DNA from: Pseudideonella sakaiensis
GTDB lineage: Bacteria; Pseudomonadota; Gammaproteobacteria; Burkholderiales; Burkholderiaceae_C
NCBI RefSeq assembly: GCF_001293525.1
Contig: NZ_BBYR01000008.1
Span: 1 to 64,000, forward strand
Direction: 5' to 3'
DNA: 64,000 bases
Below the pieces are notes generated by a model, which was given only the letters and a program-made list of their open reading frames with translations, was not told the DNA's origin and did no database searches. Position numbers and translations under genes: made by a program. Each line of letters opens with the position of its first letter. Position 1 is the stretch's first letter. Positions 56,159 through 64,000 of this stretch are shown here, one piece after another.

Positions 56159-56178
56159 CCCCGCGGCGCCGCGCGGGG
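56159..56178. terminator. Hairpin between rpoD and the cyclase gene
   Basis: CCCCGCG-GCGCCG-CGCGGGG, a 7-bp perfect stem 36 bases after the rpoD stop. It has no T-run. Confidence 0.4.
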
Positions 56179-56223
56179 ACCGTCCGGAGCCTTCCCGCGG
56201 CGCGTGCCGATCGCTGACGCCGC

Positions 56224-57168
56224 ATGACCCCGCTCCTCGAATGCACCGTGTTGTTCGCCGACCTGCGCGGCAGCACCGGCCTGTTCGAGCGGATGGGCAA
56301 TGCCCGGGCGGGCCGGCTGGTGGTCGACCACGTGCAGGGGCTGTGCGACGACGTCGAGGCCTGCGGCGGCCGCGTGGTCAAGACCCTGGGCGACGGCCTG
56401 ATGGCCCGCTTCGCGCGCACGGCCGAGGCACTGGCTGCCGTCGACCGCATGCGCGACCGGCAGCTCCCCGACTTCGGCGACCGGCCCGACCTGAAGCTGC
56501 AGATCGCGCTGGCGCGCGGCGAGGTGGTGGAACTCGGCGGCGACTGCTTCGGCGACGCGGTCAACGTGGCGGCGCGGCTGCTCGACCACACCGGCGACAA
56601 CGAACTGCTGGCCACCGGCGAGGTCATCGCCTCGCTCGGCGGCGACGCGGGGCGGCGCTTCCGCAGCCTCGGCCCGCTGCGGCTGCGCGGTCGCGCCGAG
56701 AGCGTCGTCGTCTACCTGATGACGCCGGGCCAGGGCCCGGATTTCGCGGTCACCGCCTTCGACCTCGCCGAGCGCGCACCGGACCCGGACGGCCTGCGCC
56801 TGTCCTTCCTGGACGTGAGCCGGGTGTTCGGCCCGCACACGCTGCCGGTGGTGCTGGGGCGCAGCACCCAGGCCACCTACTGCGTCGAGGACAGCCGCGT
56901 GTCGCGCCTGCATGCGCGCATCGAGTGGCAGGGCGGCGCCTTCCAGCTGATCGACCTGAGCTACAACGGCAGCTACGTGCGCTTCGGGCGCGACGGCCAG
57001 ATCGTCACGCTGCGCCGCAGCCACTGCACGCTGCACGGCAGCGGCACCATCGGCCTGGGCACGCCGCCGAGCGACCCGTTCGCGCCCTGCCTGCACTTCG
57101 AGGTGCTGCGTTTCAACGAGACCCAGCCGCTGCCGCTCGCCCGGCGCGGCAACGAGCCGCCGGGCTGA
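56224..57168 (+). CDS. Class III adenylate cyclase fused to an FHA domain
   Basis: 314 residues, soluble. The N-terminal class III cyclase catalytic domain has metal aspartates at about 13 (LFADLRGST) and 57 (VKTLGDGLMARF). Lys53 with Asp111 gives the adenine-type purine pocket. The transition-state Asn114 and Arg118 are in FGDAVNVAARL. All catalytic residues are present, so it should be active and make cAMP. The C-terminal FHA domain (about 200-300: VVLGRST, SRVSRLHARIEW, LSYNGSYVRF) binds phosphothreonine peptides. This order links cAMP production to Ser/Thr phosphorylation. No Ser/Thr kinase is encoded nearby. Confidence 0.88.
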   Translation: MTPLLECTVLFADLRGSTGLFERMGNARAGRLVVDHVQGLCDDVEACGGRVVKTLGDGLMARFARTAEALAAVDRMRDRQLPDFGDRPDLKLQIALARGEVVELGGDCFGDAVNVAARLLDHTGDNELLATGEVIASLGGDAGRRFRSLGPLRLRGRAESVVVYLMTPGQGPDFAVTAFDLAERAPDPDGLRLSFLDVSRVFGPHTLPVVLGRSTQATYCVEDSRVSRLHARIEWQGGAFQLIDLSYNGSYVRFGRDGQIVTLRRSHCTLHGSGTIGLGTPPSDPFAPCLHFEVLRFNETQPLPLARRGNEPPG

Positions 57169-57229
57169 GCGGGTCGGCCGCCGCGGGGCGGCGGGGCGGC
57201 GGGCGGGCGCGGCCCGGCCCGGGCGGCGT

Positions 57230-57937
57230 TCAGCAGCCCAGGCGGCGCGCGAGTTCGGCGAGGTCGGCCACGACGCGCGCATGCCTGCCGCCCGGCGCCG
57301 CGGGATGCCCGTGTTCGGGCCGGCACAGCCAGACCGCGTCCAGCCCGGCGTCCTGGGCGCCGCGCACGTCCGCGTCGAGGTCGTCGCCGACGTGCAGCAC
57401 CTCGGCGGGGGCCCGGCCCAGCCGGCGGCAGGCCTCGGCATAGATGCGCGGGTCCGGCTTGGCATGACCGGCGTCGCTCGCCGACAGCGCGCCGACGAAC
57501 CAGTCGGCGACGCCGACGCGCCGCAGGTCGGCATTGCCGTTGCTCAGCGAGAGCAGCGGGAAGCGCGCGGCGAGCCGGCGCAGCGCGTCCAGCGCGTCGG
57601 GGTAGAACTCGACGCGCTGGCGCTCCGCCAGGAAGACCTCGTAGGCCGCGTCCGCCAGCGCGGCGGACTCGCCGGCCGCCGCGACCGCCCGCTGGAGCGT
57701 GGCGCGGCGCAGCGCCCCCAGGTCGTGCGCCCACTGCGGGTGCGCGCGCTCCACCTCGGCGCGCAGCGCGGCCAGCCCGGCGGCATCCCAGCGCGCGGCG
57801 GTGGCCGGCGCGTGGCGGGCGAGCCATGCGCGCAGCGCGGCCTCGGCGCGGCGGATCACCGGCCGCACCGGCCAGAGCGTGTCGTCCAGGTCCAGGGTGA
57901 TGGCGCGCGGCGTGGGCAGGGGCAGGTCCGGGGGCAT
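57230..57937 (-). CDS. HAD-superfamily hydrolase (subfamily IA)
   Basis: 235 residues. The nucleophile motif is ITLDLDDTLWPVRP (Asp nucleophile and +2 Asp). A helical cap follows, then motif II (LLSLSNGNAD), the motif III Lys in AGHAKPDPRIYAEACRR, and the motif IV acidic pair in VLHVGDDLDADVRGAQDAGL. It resembles the YjjG/YigB-type nucleotide or FMN phosphatases; the substrate cannot be told. The start at 57937 (MPPDLPLPTPRAI) is chosen; the upstream frame is arginine-rich and not conserved. It is divergent from hemH. Confidence 0.88.
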   Translation of the reverse strand: MPPDLPLPTPRAITLDLDDTLWPVRPVIRRAEAALRAWLARHAPATAARWDAAGLAALRAEVERAHPQWAHDLGALRRATLQRAVAAAGESAALADAAYEVFLAERQRVEFYPDALDALRRLAARFPLLSLSNGNADLRRVGVADWFVGALSASDAGHAKPDPRIYAEACRRLGRAPAEVLHVGDDLDADVRGAQDAGLDAVWLCRPEHGHPAAPGGRHARVVADLAELARRLGC

Positions 57938-58026
57938 CGCGCGATTGTCCGCGGGCCGCGGGCAGCCCGCCGATAATCCCGGCCTCACCCGGGGCGCCCG
58001 CCGGCGGGTCGACCCACCCCGCCGCG

Positions 58027-59127
58027 ATGTCCTTCGCTCCCGAACCCGCCCAGGCCCACGGCCGTGAACCGCAGACGCCGTCGACCGCCGTGCTGCTGTG
58101 CAACCTCGGCACACCGGACGAACCGACGCCGGCCGCGCTGCGGCGCTACCTGGCCGAATTCCTCGGCGACCCGCGGGTGGTCGAGATCCCCCGGGCGCTC
58201 TGGCTGCCGCTGCTGCACGGGCTGATCCTGCGCACGCGGCCGGCCAAGTCCGCCGCCAAGTACGCCGGCATCTGGATGCCGGAAGGCTCGCCGCTGAAGG
58301 TCTGGAGCGAGAAGCAGCTGCTGATGCTGCGCGGCTACCTCGGCGAGCGCGGCCACCGGCTGACGCTGCGGCTGGCGATGCGCTACGGCAACCCGTCGAT
58401 CCCGGCCGTGCTCGACGAGCTGCATGCCCAGGGGCTGCGGCGCCTGCTGGTCGTGCCGATGTACCCGCAGTACTCGTCGACGACGACCGCGAGCATCGTC
58501 GACGCGGTGGCGCAGTGGTCCTCGCGCATCCGCACGCTGCCGGAGATCCGCTTCGTCAACCGTTTCCACGACCACCCGGCCTACGTCGCCGCGGTGGCGC
58601 GGCGCATCTCGGCCCACTGGGCCCGCGAAGGACGCCCCGACAAGCTGGTGATGAGCTTCCACGGCATCCCCCAGCGCAACCTCGAGCTCGGCGACCCCTA
58701 CCACTGCGAGTGCCTGAAGACGGCCCGGCTGGTGCGCGAGCGCCTGGGCGTGTCGGCCGATGACGTGGTCGTCACCTTCCAGAGCCGCTTCGGCCGCGCG
58801 CAGTGGCTGCAGCCCTACACCGAGCCGACGCTGGTCGACCTGGCCCGCCGCGGCGTGCGGCGCGTCGACGTGGTCTGCCCGGGCTTCGTGGCCGACTGCC
58901 TGGAGACGCTGGAGGAGATCGCGATGGAGGTGCGCGACGCCTTCCTCGGCGCCGGCGGCCAGGTCTTCCACCACATCCCCTGCCTGAACGACCAGCACGA
59001 ATGGATCCTCGCGCTGACCGAGCTGGTGCAGGAGCACCTGCAGGGCTGGGACACCCGCTCGCCGCCGGACACCGCGGCGCTGGCGGCCCAGGCGGAGCGC
59101 GCCCGCGCGCTCGGCGCGCCCGCCTGA
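58027..59127 (+). CDS. hemH: Ferrochelatase
   Basis: 366 residues. It inserts Fe(II) into protoporphyrin IX, the last step of haem synthesis. LCNLGTPDEPTPAALRRYL, LVVPMYPQYSSTTTASI, the catalytic His in SFHGIPQRNLELGDPYHCEC, and the acidic site VCPGFVADCLETLEEIAME are all typical. A GATAAT -10-like sequence lies at 57972-57977 in the gap shared with the divergent HAD gene. Its product serves the cytochromes encoded elsewhere in the window. Confidence 0.95.
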   Translation: MSFAPEPAQAHGREPQTPSTAVLLCNLGTPDEPTPAALRRYLAEFLGDPRVVEIPRALWLPLLHGLILRTRPAKSAAKYAGIWMPEGSPLKVWSEKQLLMLRGYLGERGHRLTLRLAMRYGNPSIPAVLDELHAQGLRRLLVVPMYPQYSSTTTASIVDAVAQWSSRIRTLPEIRFVNRFHDHPAYVAAVARRISAHWAREGRPDKLVMSFHGIPQRNLELGDPYHCECLKTARLVRERLGVSADDVVVTFQSRFGRAQWLQPYTEPTLVDLARRGVRRVDVVCPGFVADCLETLEEIAMEVRDAFLGAGGQVFHHIPCLNDQHEWILALTELVQEHLQGWDTRSPPDTAALAAQAERARALGAPA

Positions 59128-59132
59128 GCGCG

Positions 59133-59154
59133 GCCCCGGCCGGGTGGCCGGGGC
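59133..59154. terminator. Hairpin between convergent hemH and tctA
   Basis: GCCCCGGCC-GGGT-GGCCGGGGC, a 9-bp perfect stem 5 bases after the hemH stop and 18 bases from the tctA stop. It is likely a bidirectional terminator. Confidence 0.55.
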
Positions 59155-59172
59155 GGCCGGCCTCTCACACTC

Positions 59173-60669
59173 TCAGCCGGCGGCGCGCGCGCGCCGCCGC
59201 CACGCGGCCAGGCGCGGCAGCAGCAGCACCGCCACCACCGCGACCAGCAGCACGGCCGAGGCCGGCCGCTGCACGAAGACCGTCCAGTGGCCCTCGCCGA
59301 TCGCCACCGCGTTGCGCAGCTGGGCCTCGGCCAGCGGCCCGAGGATCATGCCGACGACGACCGGCGCGGTCGGGAAGTCGAAGCGGCGCATCACCAGCCC
59401 CAGCAGCCCGATCCCATAGAGCAGGAAGAGATCGAAGGCGGACTGGCGCATGCCATAGACGCCGACCGTCGCGAAGATCAGGATGCCCGCGTACAGCGGC
59501 GCCTTCGGCAGCTTGAGCAGCCGCACCCACAGCCCGACCAGCGGCAGGTTCAGGATCAGCAGCATCACGTTGCCGATGTACAGCGAGGCGATCAGCGCCC
59601 AGACCAGCGCGCTGTTGGTGTCGAACAGCTGGGGGCCGGGGTTGATGCCGTAGTTCTGGAAGGCGCCCAGCAGGATCGCAGTGGTGTTCGAGGTCGGGAT
59701 CCCGAGCGTCAGCAGCGGGATCAGCGTCGCCGTGATCGCCGCATTGTTCGCCGCCTCCGGCCCGGCCACGCCCTCGATCGCACCGGTGGTGCCGAACTCG
59801 GCCTTGTGCGGGCTCAGCTTCTTCTCGGCCGCATAGCTGAGGAAGGTCGGGATCTCGCTGCCGCCGGCCGGCACCGTGCCGAACGGAAAGCCGATCGCCG
59901 TCGCCCGCAGCCACGCCGGCCAGGATCGCCGCCATTCCTGCCGGCTCATGTGGACCCGGCTCATCGCGTGGCGAGACTCGACCACCCGCCCCTCGTACAG
60001 CACCACGTGCAGCGCCTCGGCCACCGCGAACAGGCCGACCGCGACCAGCACCACCTCGAGCCCGTCGAGCAGCTCCGGCACGCCGCCGGTGTAGCGCGCC
60101 TGGCCGGAGATCTGGTCCAGCCCCACCAGGCCCATCGCCAGGCCGACGAACAGCGCCGTCAGGCCGCGCAGCGTGCTCTTGCCGAGCACCGCGCTGACCG
60201 CGCAGAAGGCCAGCACCATCAGCAGGAAGTACTCCGGCGGCCCGAGCAGCACCGCATAGCGCGCCACCAGCGGCGCGAACAGCGTGACGAGCACGGTGGC
60301 GATGGTGCCGGCGACGAAGGAGCCGATCGCCGCGGTGGCCAGCGCGGCGCCCGCGCGGCCGTGCTTGGCCATCAGATTGCCCTCCATCGCGGTGACCATC
60401 GAGCCGGCCTCGCCCGGCGTGTTCAGCAGGATCGAGGTGGTGGAGCCGCCGTACATCGCCCCGTAGTAAATGCCGGCGAAGAAGATCATCGAGGCGGTCG
60501 GATCGACCTTCAGCGTGATCGGCAGCAGCATCGCCACCGCGGTGGCCGGCCCGATGCCCGGCAGCACGCCGACGGCGGTGCCGAGCGTGCAGCCGAGCAG
60601 CGCCCACAGCAGGTTGACGGGCGTGCCGGCCGTGGCAAAGCCCTGCAGCAGCTGGTTCCAGAGGTCCAT
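59173..60669 (-). CDS. tctA: Tripartite tricarboxylate transporter, large membrane subunit TctA
   Basis: 498 residues with about ten or more membrane helices. Family marks are [30 protein letters not shown] near the N-terminus, [24 protein letters not shown], and the repeat-like [28 protein letters not shown]. TctA is the main channel for citrate or other carboxylates, driven by the ion gradient, with TctB and the periplasmic TctC. It is last in the leftward tctC-tctB-tctA unit, 3 bases after tctB. Confidence 0.94.
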   Translation of the reverse strand: MDLWNQLLQGFATAGTPVNLLWALLGCTLGTAVGVLPGIGPATAVAMLLPITLKVDPTASMIFFAGIYYGAMYGGSTTSILLNTPGEAGSMVTAMEGNLMAKHGRAGAALATAAIGSFVAGTIATVLVTLFAPLVARYAVLLGPPEYFLLMVLAFCAVSAVLGKSTLRGLTALFVGLAMGLVGLDQISGQARYTGGVPELLDGLEVVLVAVGLFAVAEALHVVLYEGRVVESRHAMSRVHMSRQEWRRSWPAWLRATAIGFPFGTVPAGGSEIPTFLSYAAEKKLSPHKAEFGTTGAIEGVAGPEAANNAAITATLIPLLTLGIPTSNTTAILLGAFQNYGINPGPQLFDTNSALVWALIASLYIGNVMLLILNLPLVGLWVRLLKLPKAPLYAGILIFATVGVYGMRQSAFDLFLLYGIGLLGLVMRRFDFPTAPVVVGMILGPLAEAQLRNAVAIGEGHWTVFVQRPASAVLLVAVVAVLLLPRLAAWRRRARAAG

Positions 60670-60672
60670 GGT

Positions 60673-61170
60673 TCAGATCCAGCCGGTGCCGGTCAGGCCC
60701 GGCAGCTGGATGGCCAGCAGCTGCGTGAACATCCAGTACACCGGCGCCGCGATGGCCGCGCCGAGCAGTGCATCCTTCAACCAGCCCGCGAGCCCGCGGT
60801 CGGTCGCCCCCTGGGCACTCCGGAAGCCCCGCACCGCGAGCATGAAGCACAGGCTGCAGCCGAGGATGAAACCGAGCCGCGTGATGAGCGCGGCGTTCGC
60901 GAGCAGGCCGGCGGACACCCAGCCGAAGCCGGCCCAGTGCGGCGGCGCCTCGTCCGGGGCCGTATCCAGCTGCCGGAAGCCGCCGCGCGCCACCTCTGCG
61001 CCCAGCGCGATGCCGCACAGCGCGAGCGCGATGCCGACGACCCAGGGCAGGAAGTTCGGTCCGACGCCGCCGTAGCCGGCGTCGCCGGGAATCGTGGTGG
61101 CCCCCGCCAACAGCGCGAGGCCCGACAGCAGCGTGCCGCCGGCCACGAGCGCCTGCCCGCGCCGGGTCAT
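60673..61170 (-). CDS. tctB: Tripartite tricarboxylate transporter, small membrane subunit TctB
   Basis: 165 residues with about four membrane helices: ALVAGGTLLSGLALLAGATTI, FLPWVVGIALALCGIALGAEV, AGLLANAALITRLGFILGCSLCFMLAV and DALLGAAIAAPVYWMFTQLLAI. Poor primary conservation is usual for TctB; the position between tctC and tctA decides the call. Its start overlaps the tctC stop by one base (TGATG), so translation is coupled. Confidence 0.9.
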   Translation of the reverse strand: MTRRGQALVAGGTLLSGLALLAGATTIPGDAGYGGVGPNFLPWVVGIALALCGIALGAEVARGGFRQLDTAPDEAPPHWAGFGWVSAGLLANAALITRLGFILGCSLCFMLAVRGFRSAQGATDRGLAGWLKDALLGAAIAAPVYWMFTQLLAIQLPGLTGTGWI

Positions 61171-62141
61171 CAGATCATCCCCGACTTGGCCATCACCGCG
61201 CGCAGGCTCGCGAACTCGCGGTCGACGAAGGCCTCGAACTCGGCGCCGACCATCAGCGCAGGCGTCCAGCCGTTGCGCTCCAGCGCCTCCGCCCAGGACT
61301 TGCTCCGCGTGGCCTTCACCACCAGGTCGGTCAGCGCCTTGCGCTGCTCGGGCGTGATGCCGCCGGCGCCATAGACGCCGCGCCAGTTGCCGATCACCAC
61401 GTCGACGCCCTGCTCCTTCAGCGTCGGCACGTCGATGCCCTTCAGGCGCGTCTCCGAGGTCACGCCGATCGGCCGCATGCGGCCGGTCTTGATGTACTCG
61501 GCGAACTCGCTGTAGCCGCTGCCGCCGACCGTGACGTTGCCGCCGAGCACCGCGGCGATCGCCTCGCCGCCGCCGCGGAAGGCGACGTAGTTGATCTTGC
61601 TCGGGTCCACACCGACGGCGCGCGCGATCATCGCTGCGGCGATGTGCTCGGTCGAGCCGCGCGAGCCGCCGCCCCACTTGACGCTGCCCGGATCGCGCTT
61701 CATCTGCTCGATCACGTCGGCCATCGACTTCAGCGGCGAGTTGGCCGGCAGCACGAAGACGTTGTACTCGCTGGTCAGCCGGGCCAGCGGCGTCGCCTGG
61801 TTCAGGCTCACCGGCGGCTTGCCGGTGATGATCCCGCCGAGCATCACCGCGCCCATCACCATCAGCGCATGCGGGTCGCCCTTGCTCGCGTTGGCGAACT
61901 GCGCCAGGCCGATGGCTCCGGCGGCGCCGCCCTTGTTGTCGAAGCTGACCGAGGCCGCCGCGCCCGCATCCTGCAGCGCCTTGCCGAGCGCCCGGCCGGT
62001 CAGGTCCCAGCCGCCGCCCGGGTTGGCCGGGATCATCATCTTCAGATTGGCGGGCGCCTGCGCGCGGGCCGGCAGCGGCAGCACGCCGGCGGCGGCCAGC
62101 GCGGCCAGGGTCTTCAGAAAGTGATCGCGGCGCATCGTCAT
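61170..62141 (-). CDS. tctC: Tripartite tricarboxylate transporter binding protein TctC (Bug family)
   Basis: 323 residues; signal peptide (HFLKTLAALAAAGVLPLPARAQ) then the Bug fold. The family motifs are IPANPGGGWDLTGRALGKAL and SFDNKGGAAGAIGLAQFANA, which bind the two ligand carboxylates through ordered water. It is the only binding protein of this small operon, so it determines substrate. GGAGGAG precedes the ATG at 62141. Divergently encoded TctD/TctE most likely control it, as in the Salmonella citrate system. Confidence 0.94.
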   Translation of the reverse strand: MTMRRDHFLKTLAALAAAGVLPLPARAQAPANLKMMIPANPGGGWDLTGRALGKALQDAGAAASVSFDNKGGAAGAIGLAQFANASKGDPHALMVMGAVMLGGIITGKPPVSLNQATPLARLTSEYNVFVLPANSPLKSMADVIEQMKRDPGSVKWGGGSRGSTEHIAAAMIARAVGVDPSKINYVAFRGGGEAIAAVLGGNVTVGGSGYSEFAEYIKTGRMRPIGVTSETRLKGIDVPTLKEQGVDVVIGNWRGVYGAGGITPEQRKALTDLVVKATRSKSWAEALERNGWTPALMVGAEFEAFVDREFASLRAVMAKSGMI

Positions 62142-62196
62142 GGCTGTCTCCTCCGTCCGGGCTCGTCCCGATAATCCTGCGCATCGTCAAGGCCCA

Positions 62197-62214
62197 GGCT
62201 GTCAGCCGGCTGTC
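62197..62214. promoter_or_regulatory. 11-bp-period direct repeat between tctC and tctD
   Basis: Two GGCTGTC copies at 62197-62203 and 62208-62214 start exactly 11 bp apart. A third copy at 62142-62148 lies next to the tctC start. OmpR/PhoB-family regulators bind direct repeats with this spacing, and the CTGTC half-site also resembles a Pho box. It sits just upstream of a TTGACG (minus strand) that could be the tctC -35, so TctD is the most likely binder. That is inference. Confidence 0.5.
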
Positions 62215-62242
62215 GAACGACCTAGGGGAAGCACCAGGGGCC

Positions 62243-62932
62243 ATGAAGCTGCTGCTGATCGAGGACAACGACGCGATGCGCACCACGCTGCAGCGCAGCT
62301 TCGAGCGCTGGGGGGCCCAGGTGGTGGCCTGCGCCGACGGCGCCCGCGCACTGGACCGCTGGCGCGCCAGCCTGCCGGACGTCGTGCTGCTGGACCTCAG
62401 CCTGCCCGGGATGGACGGGCTGGAGGTGCTGGCCCAGGCGCGCGCCGAAGGGCTGCTGGCGCCGGTGCTGATCCTGACCGCGCGCGGCACCGTCGGCGAC
62501 CGCGTGCTCGGCCTCAATGCCGGCGCCGACGACTACCTGCCCAAGCCCTTCGACCTCGACGAGCTGGAGGCCCGGGTGCGGGCGCTGGCGCGCCGGGCCG
62601 GCGCCGAGCGCAGCCCCGGCCTGCCCGACGACGACTTCGGTCCCGCCTGTGGCGGCCTGCGCTGCGACCGCCGCAGCGGCGCGGTGCACTGGCACGACAC
62701 GGTCTTCGAGCTGCCGAGCCGCGAGCTGGCGCTGCTGCGCGCGCTGCTGGCCCGGCCCGGCCAGGCCGCGAGCAAGGAAGCGCTGTTCGCCCAGGTCTTC
62801 GACGGCGAGCCCGACGTGCAGCCGGAAGCGATCGAGGTGGTCGCCTACCGGCTGCGCAAACGCCTCGCGCCCACCGGCGTGCAGCTCGTCACGCTGCGCG
62901 GGCTGGGCTACCTGCTGAAGGCCACGCCGTGA
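62243..62932 (+). CDS. tctD: OmpR-family response regulator TctD
   Basis: 229 residues. Receiver domain with acidic pocket Glu7/Asp8, phosphorylated Asp51 (LLDLSLPGMDG), and Lys101 in YLPKPFDLDEL. The C-terminal winged helix spans about 130-225 (ELPSRELALLRALLARPGQAASKEAL; IEVVAYRLRKRL; VTLRGLGYLL). Divergent from tctCBA, it should activate carboxylate transport when phosphorylated by the next gene's product. Its TGA stop overlaps the GTG start of the kinase gene. Confidence 0.94.
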   Translation: MKLLLIEDNDAMRTTLQRSFERWGAQVVACADGARALDRWRASLPDVVLLDLSLPGMDGLEVLAQARAEGLLAPVLILTARGTVGDRVLGLNAGADDYLPKPFDLDELEARVRALARRAGAERSPGLPDDDFGPACGGLRCDRRSGAVHWHDTVFELPSRELALLRALLARPGQAASKEALFAQVFDGEPDVQPEAIEVVAYRLRKRLAPTGVQLVTLRGLGYLLKATP

Positions 62933-64000
62933 GCGAACCCGCCGCAGCGACGCCGGACGCGTCGACGCGCCACCCGCCGGACCGGCCGGATCCGGCCGCA
63001 GGCCGCCCGGCGCGCCGCCGCTGGCGGCCGGCGAGCCTGCGCAGCCAGCTGCTGCTGGGCATCCTGCTCCCCGTCGGGCTGCTGGTCGCGGTGAACGCGC
63101 TGAGCCTGTACCGCCAGGCCCTGAGCGCGGCCGACACCGCCTACGACCGCACGCTGCTGGCCTCGGCCAAGTCGCTGGGCGAATCACTGGAGATCGTCGG
63201 CCAGGGCGACGCGGCGCGGGTGCGCGCGACGGTGCCCTACTCCGCGCTGGAGGCCTTCGAGGCCGACAACCGCAGCCGCATGTTCTACAAGGTCAGCGGC
63301 TTCCGCGGCGAGTGGGTGTCCGGCTTCGAGGACCTGCCGCCGTGGCGCGGGCAACTGCCCGCGCAGGGGTTGTACGCGGCGCTCGTGCACTTCTACAACG
63401 ACCGCTACCGCGACCAGGCGGTGCGCGTGGCCGTGCTGCTGCAGCCGGTCGCATCGGCCGAGGGCCGCGGCATGGCCACGATCCAGGTGGCCGAAACGCT
63501 GGAGCTGCGCGAGACGCTGGCGCGGCGCATCCTGTTCGACACCCTGTGGCGCCAGGCCGCGCTGCTGGCGGTGATCGCCGGCGTCGTGGTGTGGGTGGTC
63601 CAGCACGCGCTGCAGCCGGTGCGCCGGCTCAGCACGGCGCTGCGCGAGCGCCCGCCGCAGGCGCTCGGCCCGCTGCCGGACGCGGACGCGCCGCAGGAGC
63701 TGCGGCCGCTGCTGGACGCCACCAACCACGTGATGGCGCGGCTGGACGAACTGCTCGGCCACCAGCGCCGCTTCGTGCGCGACACCGCGCACCAGCTGCG
63801 CACGCCGCTGGCGGTGCTGAAGACGCAGGTGCAGTCCGCACGGCGCGGCGACCTGCCGGCCGAGCAGGCGCTGGCGGAGATCGACGGCACCGTGGCGCGC
63901 GCGACCACGCTGGCCAACCAGATGCTCTCGCTGGCCAAGGTGGAGCAGCTGCGCCAGCAGGGCGTGGCCCCGGTGGAGGACTGGGCCCCGGCCGCCCGCG
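62929..64000 (+). CDS. tctE: Sensor histidine kinase TctE, 3' end missing
   Basis: The reading frame stays open to the window end, giving 357 residues of the N-terminal part. GTG start overlapping the tctD stop (GTGA); an alternative start within the first 40 Pro/Arg-rich residues is possible. Membrane helix one is LLLGILLPVGLLVAVNALSLY. A periplasmic sensor of about 140 residues follows (SALEAFEADNRSRMFYKVSG, LYAALVHFYNDRYRDQAVRV), then membrane helix two, AALLAVIAGVVVWVV. The linker is followed by the dimerisation domain with phosphorylated His288 in RFVRDTAHQLRTPLAVLKTQ. The ATP-binding domain lies beyond the window. Confidence 0.92.
   Translation, partial: MSEPAAATPDASTRHPPDRPDPAAGRPARRRWRPASLRSQLLLGILLPVGLLVAVNALSLYRQALSAADTAYDRTLLASAKSLGESLEIVGQGDAARVRATVPYSALEAFEADNRSRMFYKVSGFRGEWVSGFEDLPPWRGQLPAQGLYAALVHFYNDRYRDQAVRVAVLLQPVASAEGRGMATIQVAETLELRETLARRILFDTLWRQAALLAVIAGVVVWVVQHALQPVRRLSTALRERPPQALGPLPDADAPQELRPLLDATNHVMARLDELLGHQRRFVRDTAHQLRTPLAVLKTQVQSARRGDLPAEQALAEIDGTVARATTLANQMLSLAKVEQLRQQGVAPVEDWAPAAR

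Noticed and set aside
59173-62141. A horizontally acquired transporter island
   Set aside because: GC content and codon pattern match the neighbours, and the operon carries its own regulator pair in the usual divergent arrangement; no mobile-element remnants or repeats flank it.

Overview
This 64 kb window is a dense, very GC-rich bacterial chromosome segment. The gene content points to a betaproteobacterium of the order Burkholderiales, probably near the Rubrivivax/Leptothrix/Ideonella group. The evidence is a phaC-phaA-phaB polyhydroxybutyrate cluster, an H-NS-type histone, a Bug-type tricarboxylate uptake system with its own two-component regulator, a pgeF gene followed upstream by a small Trp-rich protein, and an Ala/Lys-rich RpoD N-terminus. 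The genus-level placement is inference. I see no insertion sequence, prophage, CRISPR array or rRNA operon. The region reads as core genome with short intergenic gaps.

Layout. 1-6.5 kb: first codons of etfB, tRNA-Leu(UAA), an orphan molybdopterin oxidoreductase, and pyruvate carboxylase. 6.7-12 kb: a divergent cytochrome b561 / cytochrome c' pair, then purL. 12.2-16.8 kb: map, glnD and mnmH in one direction. 16.9-20.6 kb: phaCAB. 20.8-25.4 kb: small membrane proteins, pgeF, a small cytochrome c, acetyl-CoA synthetase and a UPF0114 protein. 25.5-28.3 kb: class I fumarase and an orphan branched-chain amino acid binding protein. 28.5-35.6 kb: a leftward cluster (pepA, holC, an unknown gene) divergent from the rightward chain lptF-lptG-cbiX-cysB-ybdL, whose first genes overlap. 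35.7-42.8 kb: a FimV-like protein, a Crp/Fnr regulator, a kinase-like/acyl-CoA dehydrogenase pair, an unknown protein and a glutathione transferase. 42.9-43.8 kb: tRNA-Pro, tRNA-Arg, a lipoprotein and a GlsB-type membrane protein. 44-49.8 kb: hrpA divergent from argA, then yggX. 49.8-51.4 kb: an iron-regulated Fe(III) binding protein and an H-NS protein. 51.6-57.2 kb: dnaG, rpoD and a cyclase-FHA fusion. 57.2-59.1 kb: a HAD hydrolase divergent from hemH. 59.2-64 kb: tctCBA divergent from tctD-tctE, with tctE cut by the window end.

How the genes fit together. Carbon flow is heavily represented: acetate activation (acs), anaplerosis (pyc), fumarase, tricarboxylate import (tctCBA), carbon storage as PHB (phaCAB) and acyl-CoA oxidation (etfB, acyl-CoA dehydrogenase). 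Nitrogen and arginine control appear as glnD and argA. Iron and haem handling appear as fbpA, yggX and hemH. Sulfur metabolism appears as cbiX, cysB and ybdL.

The most unusual sequence signals are: a 60-bp tandem repeat that forms the start of HrpA; a kinase-like/dehydrogenase pair resembling a split ACAD10/11 or the Lva pathway; an 11-bp-period direct repeat between tctC and tctD; a perfect Fur-like palindrome over the fbpA promoter; a lipoprotein reading frame whose first ATG shares a base with the tRNA-Arg CCA end; and a tRNA-Pro with a mismatched T-stem.
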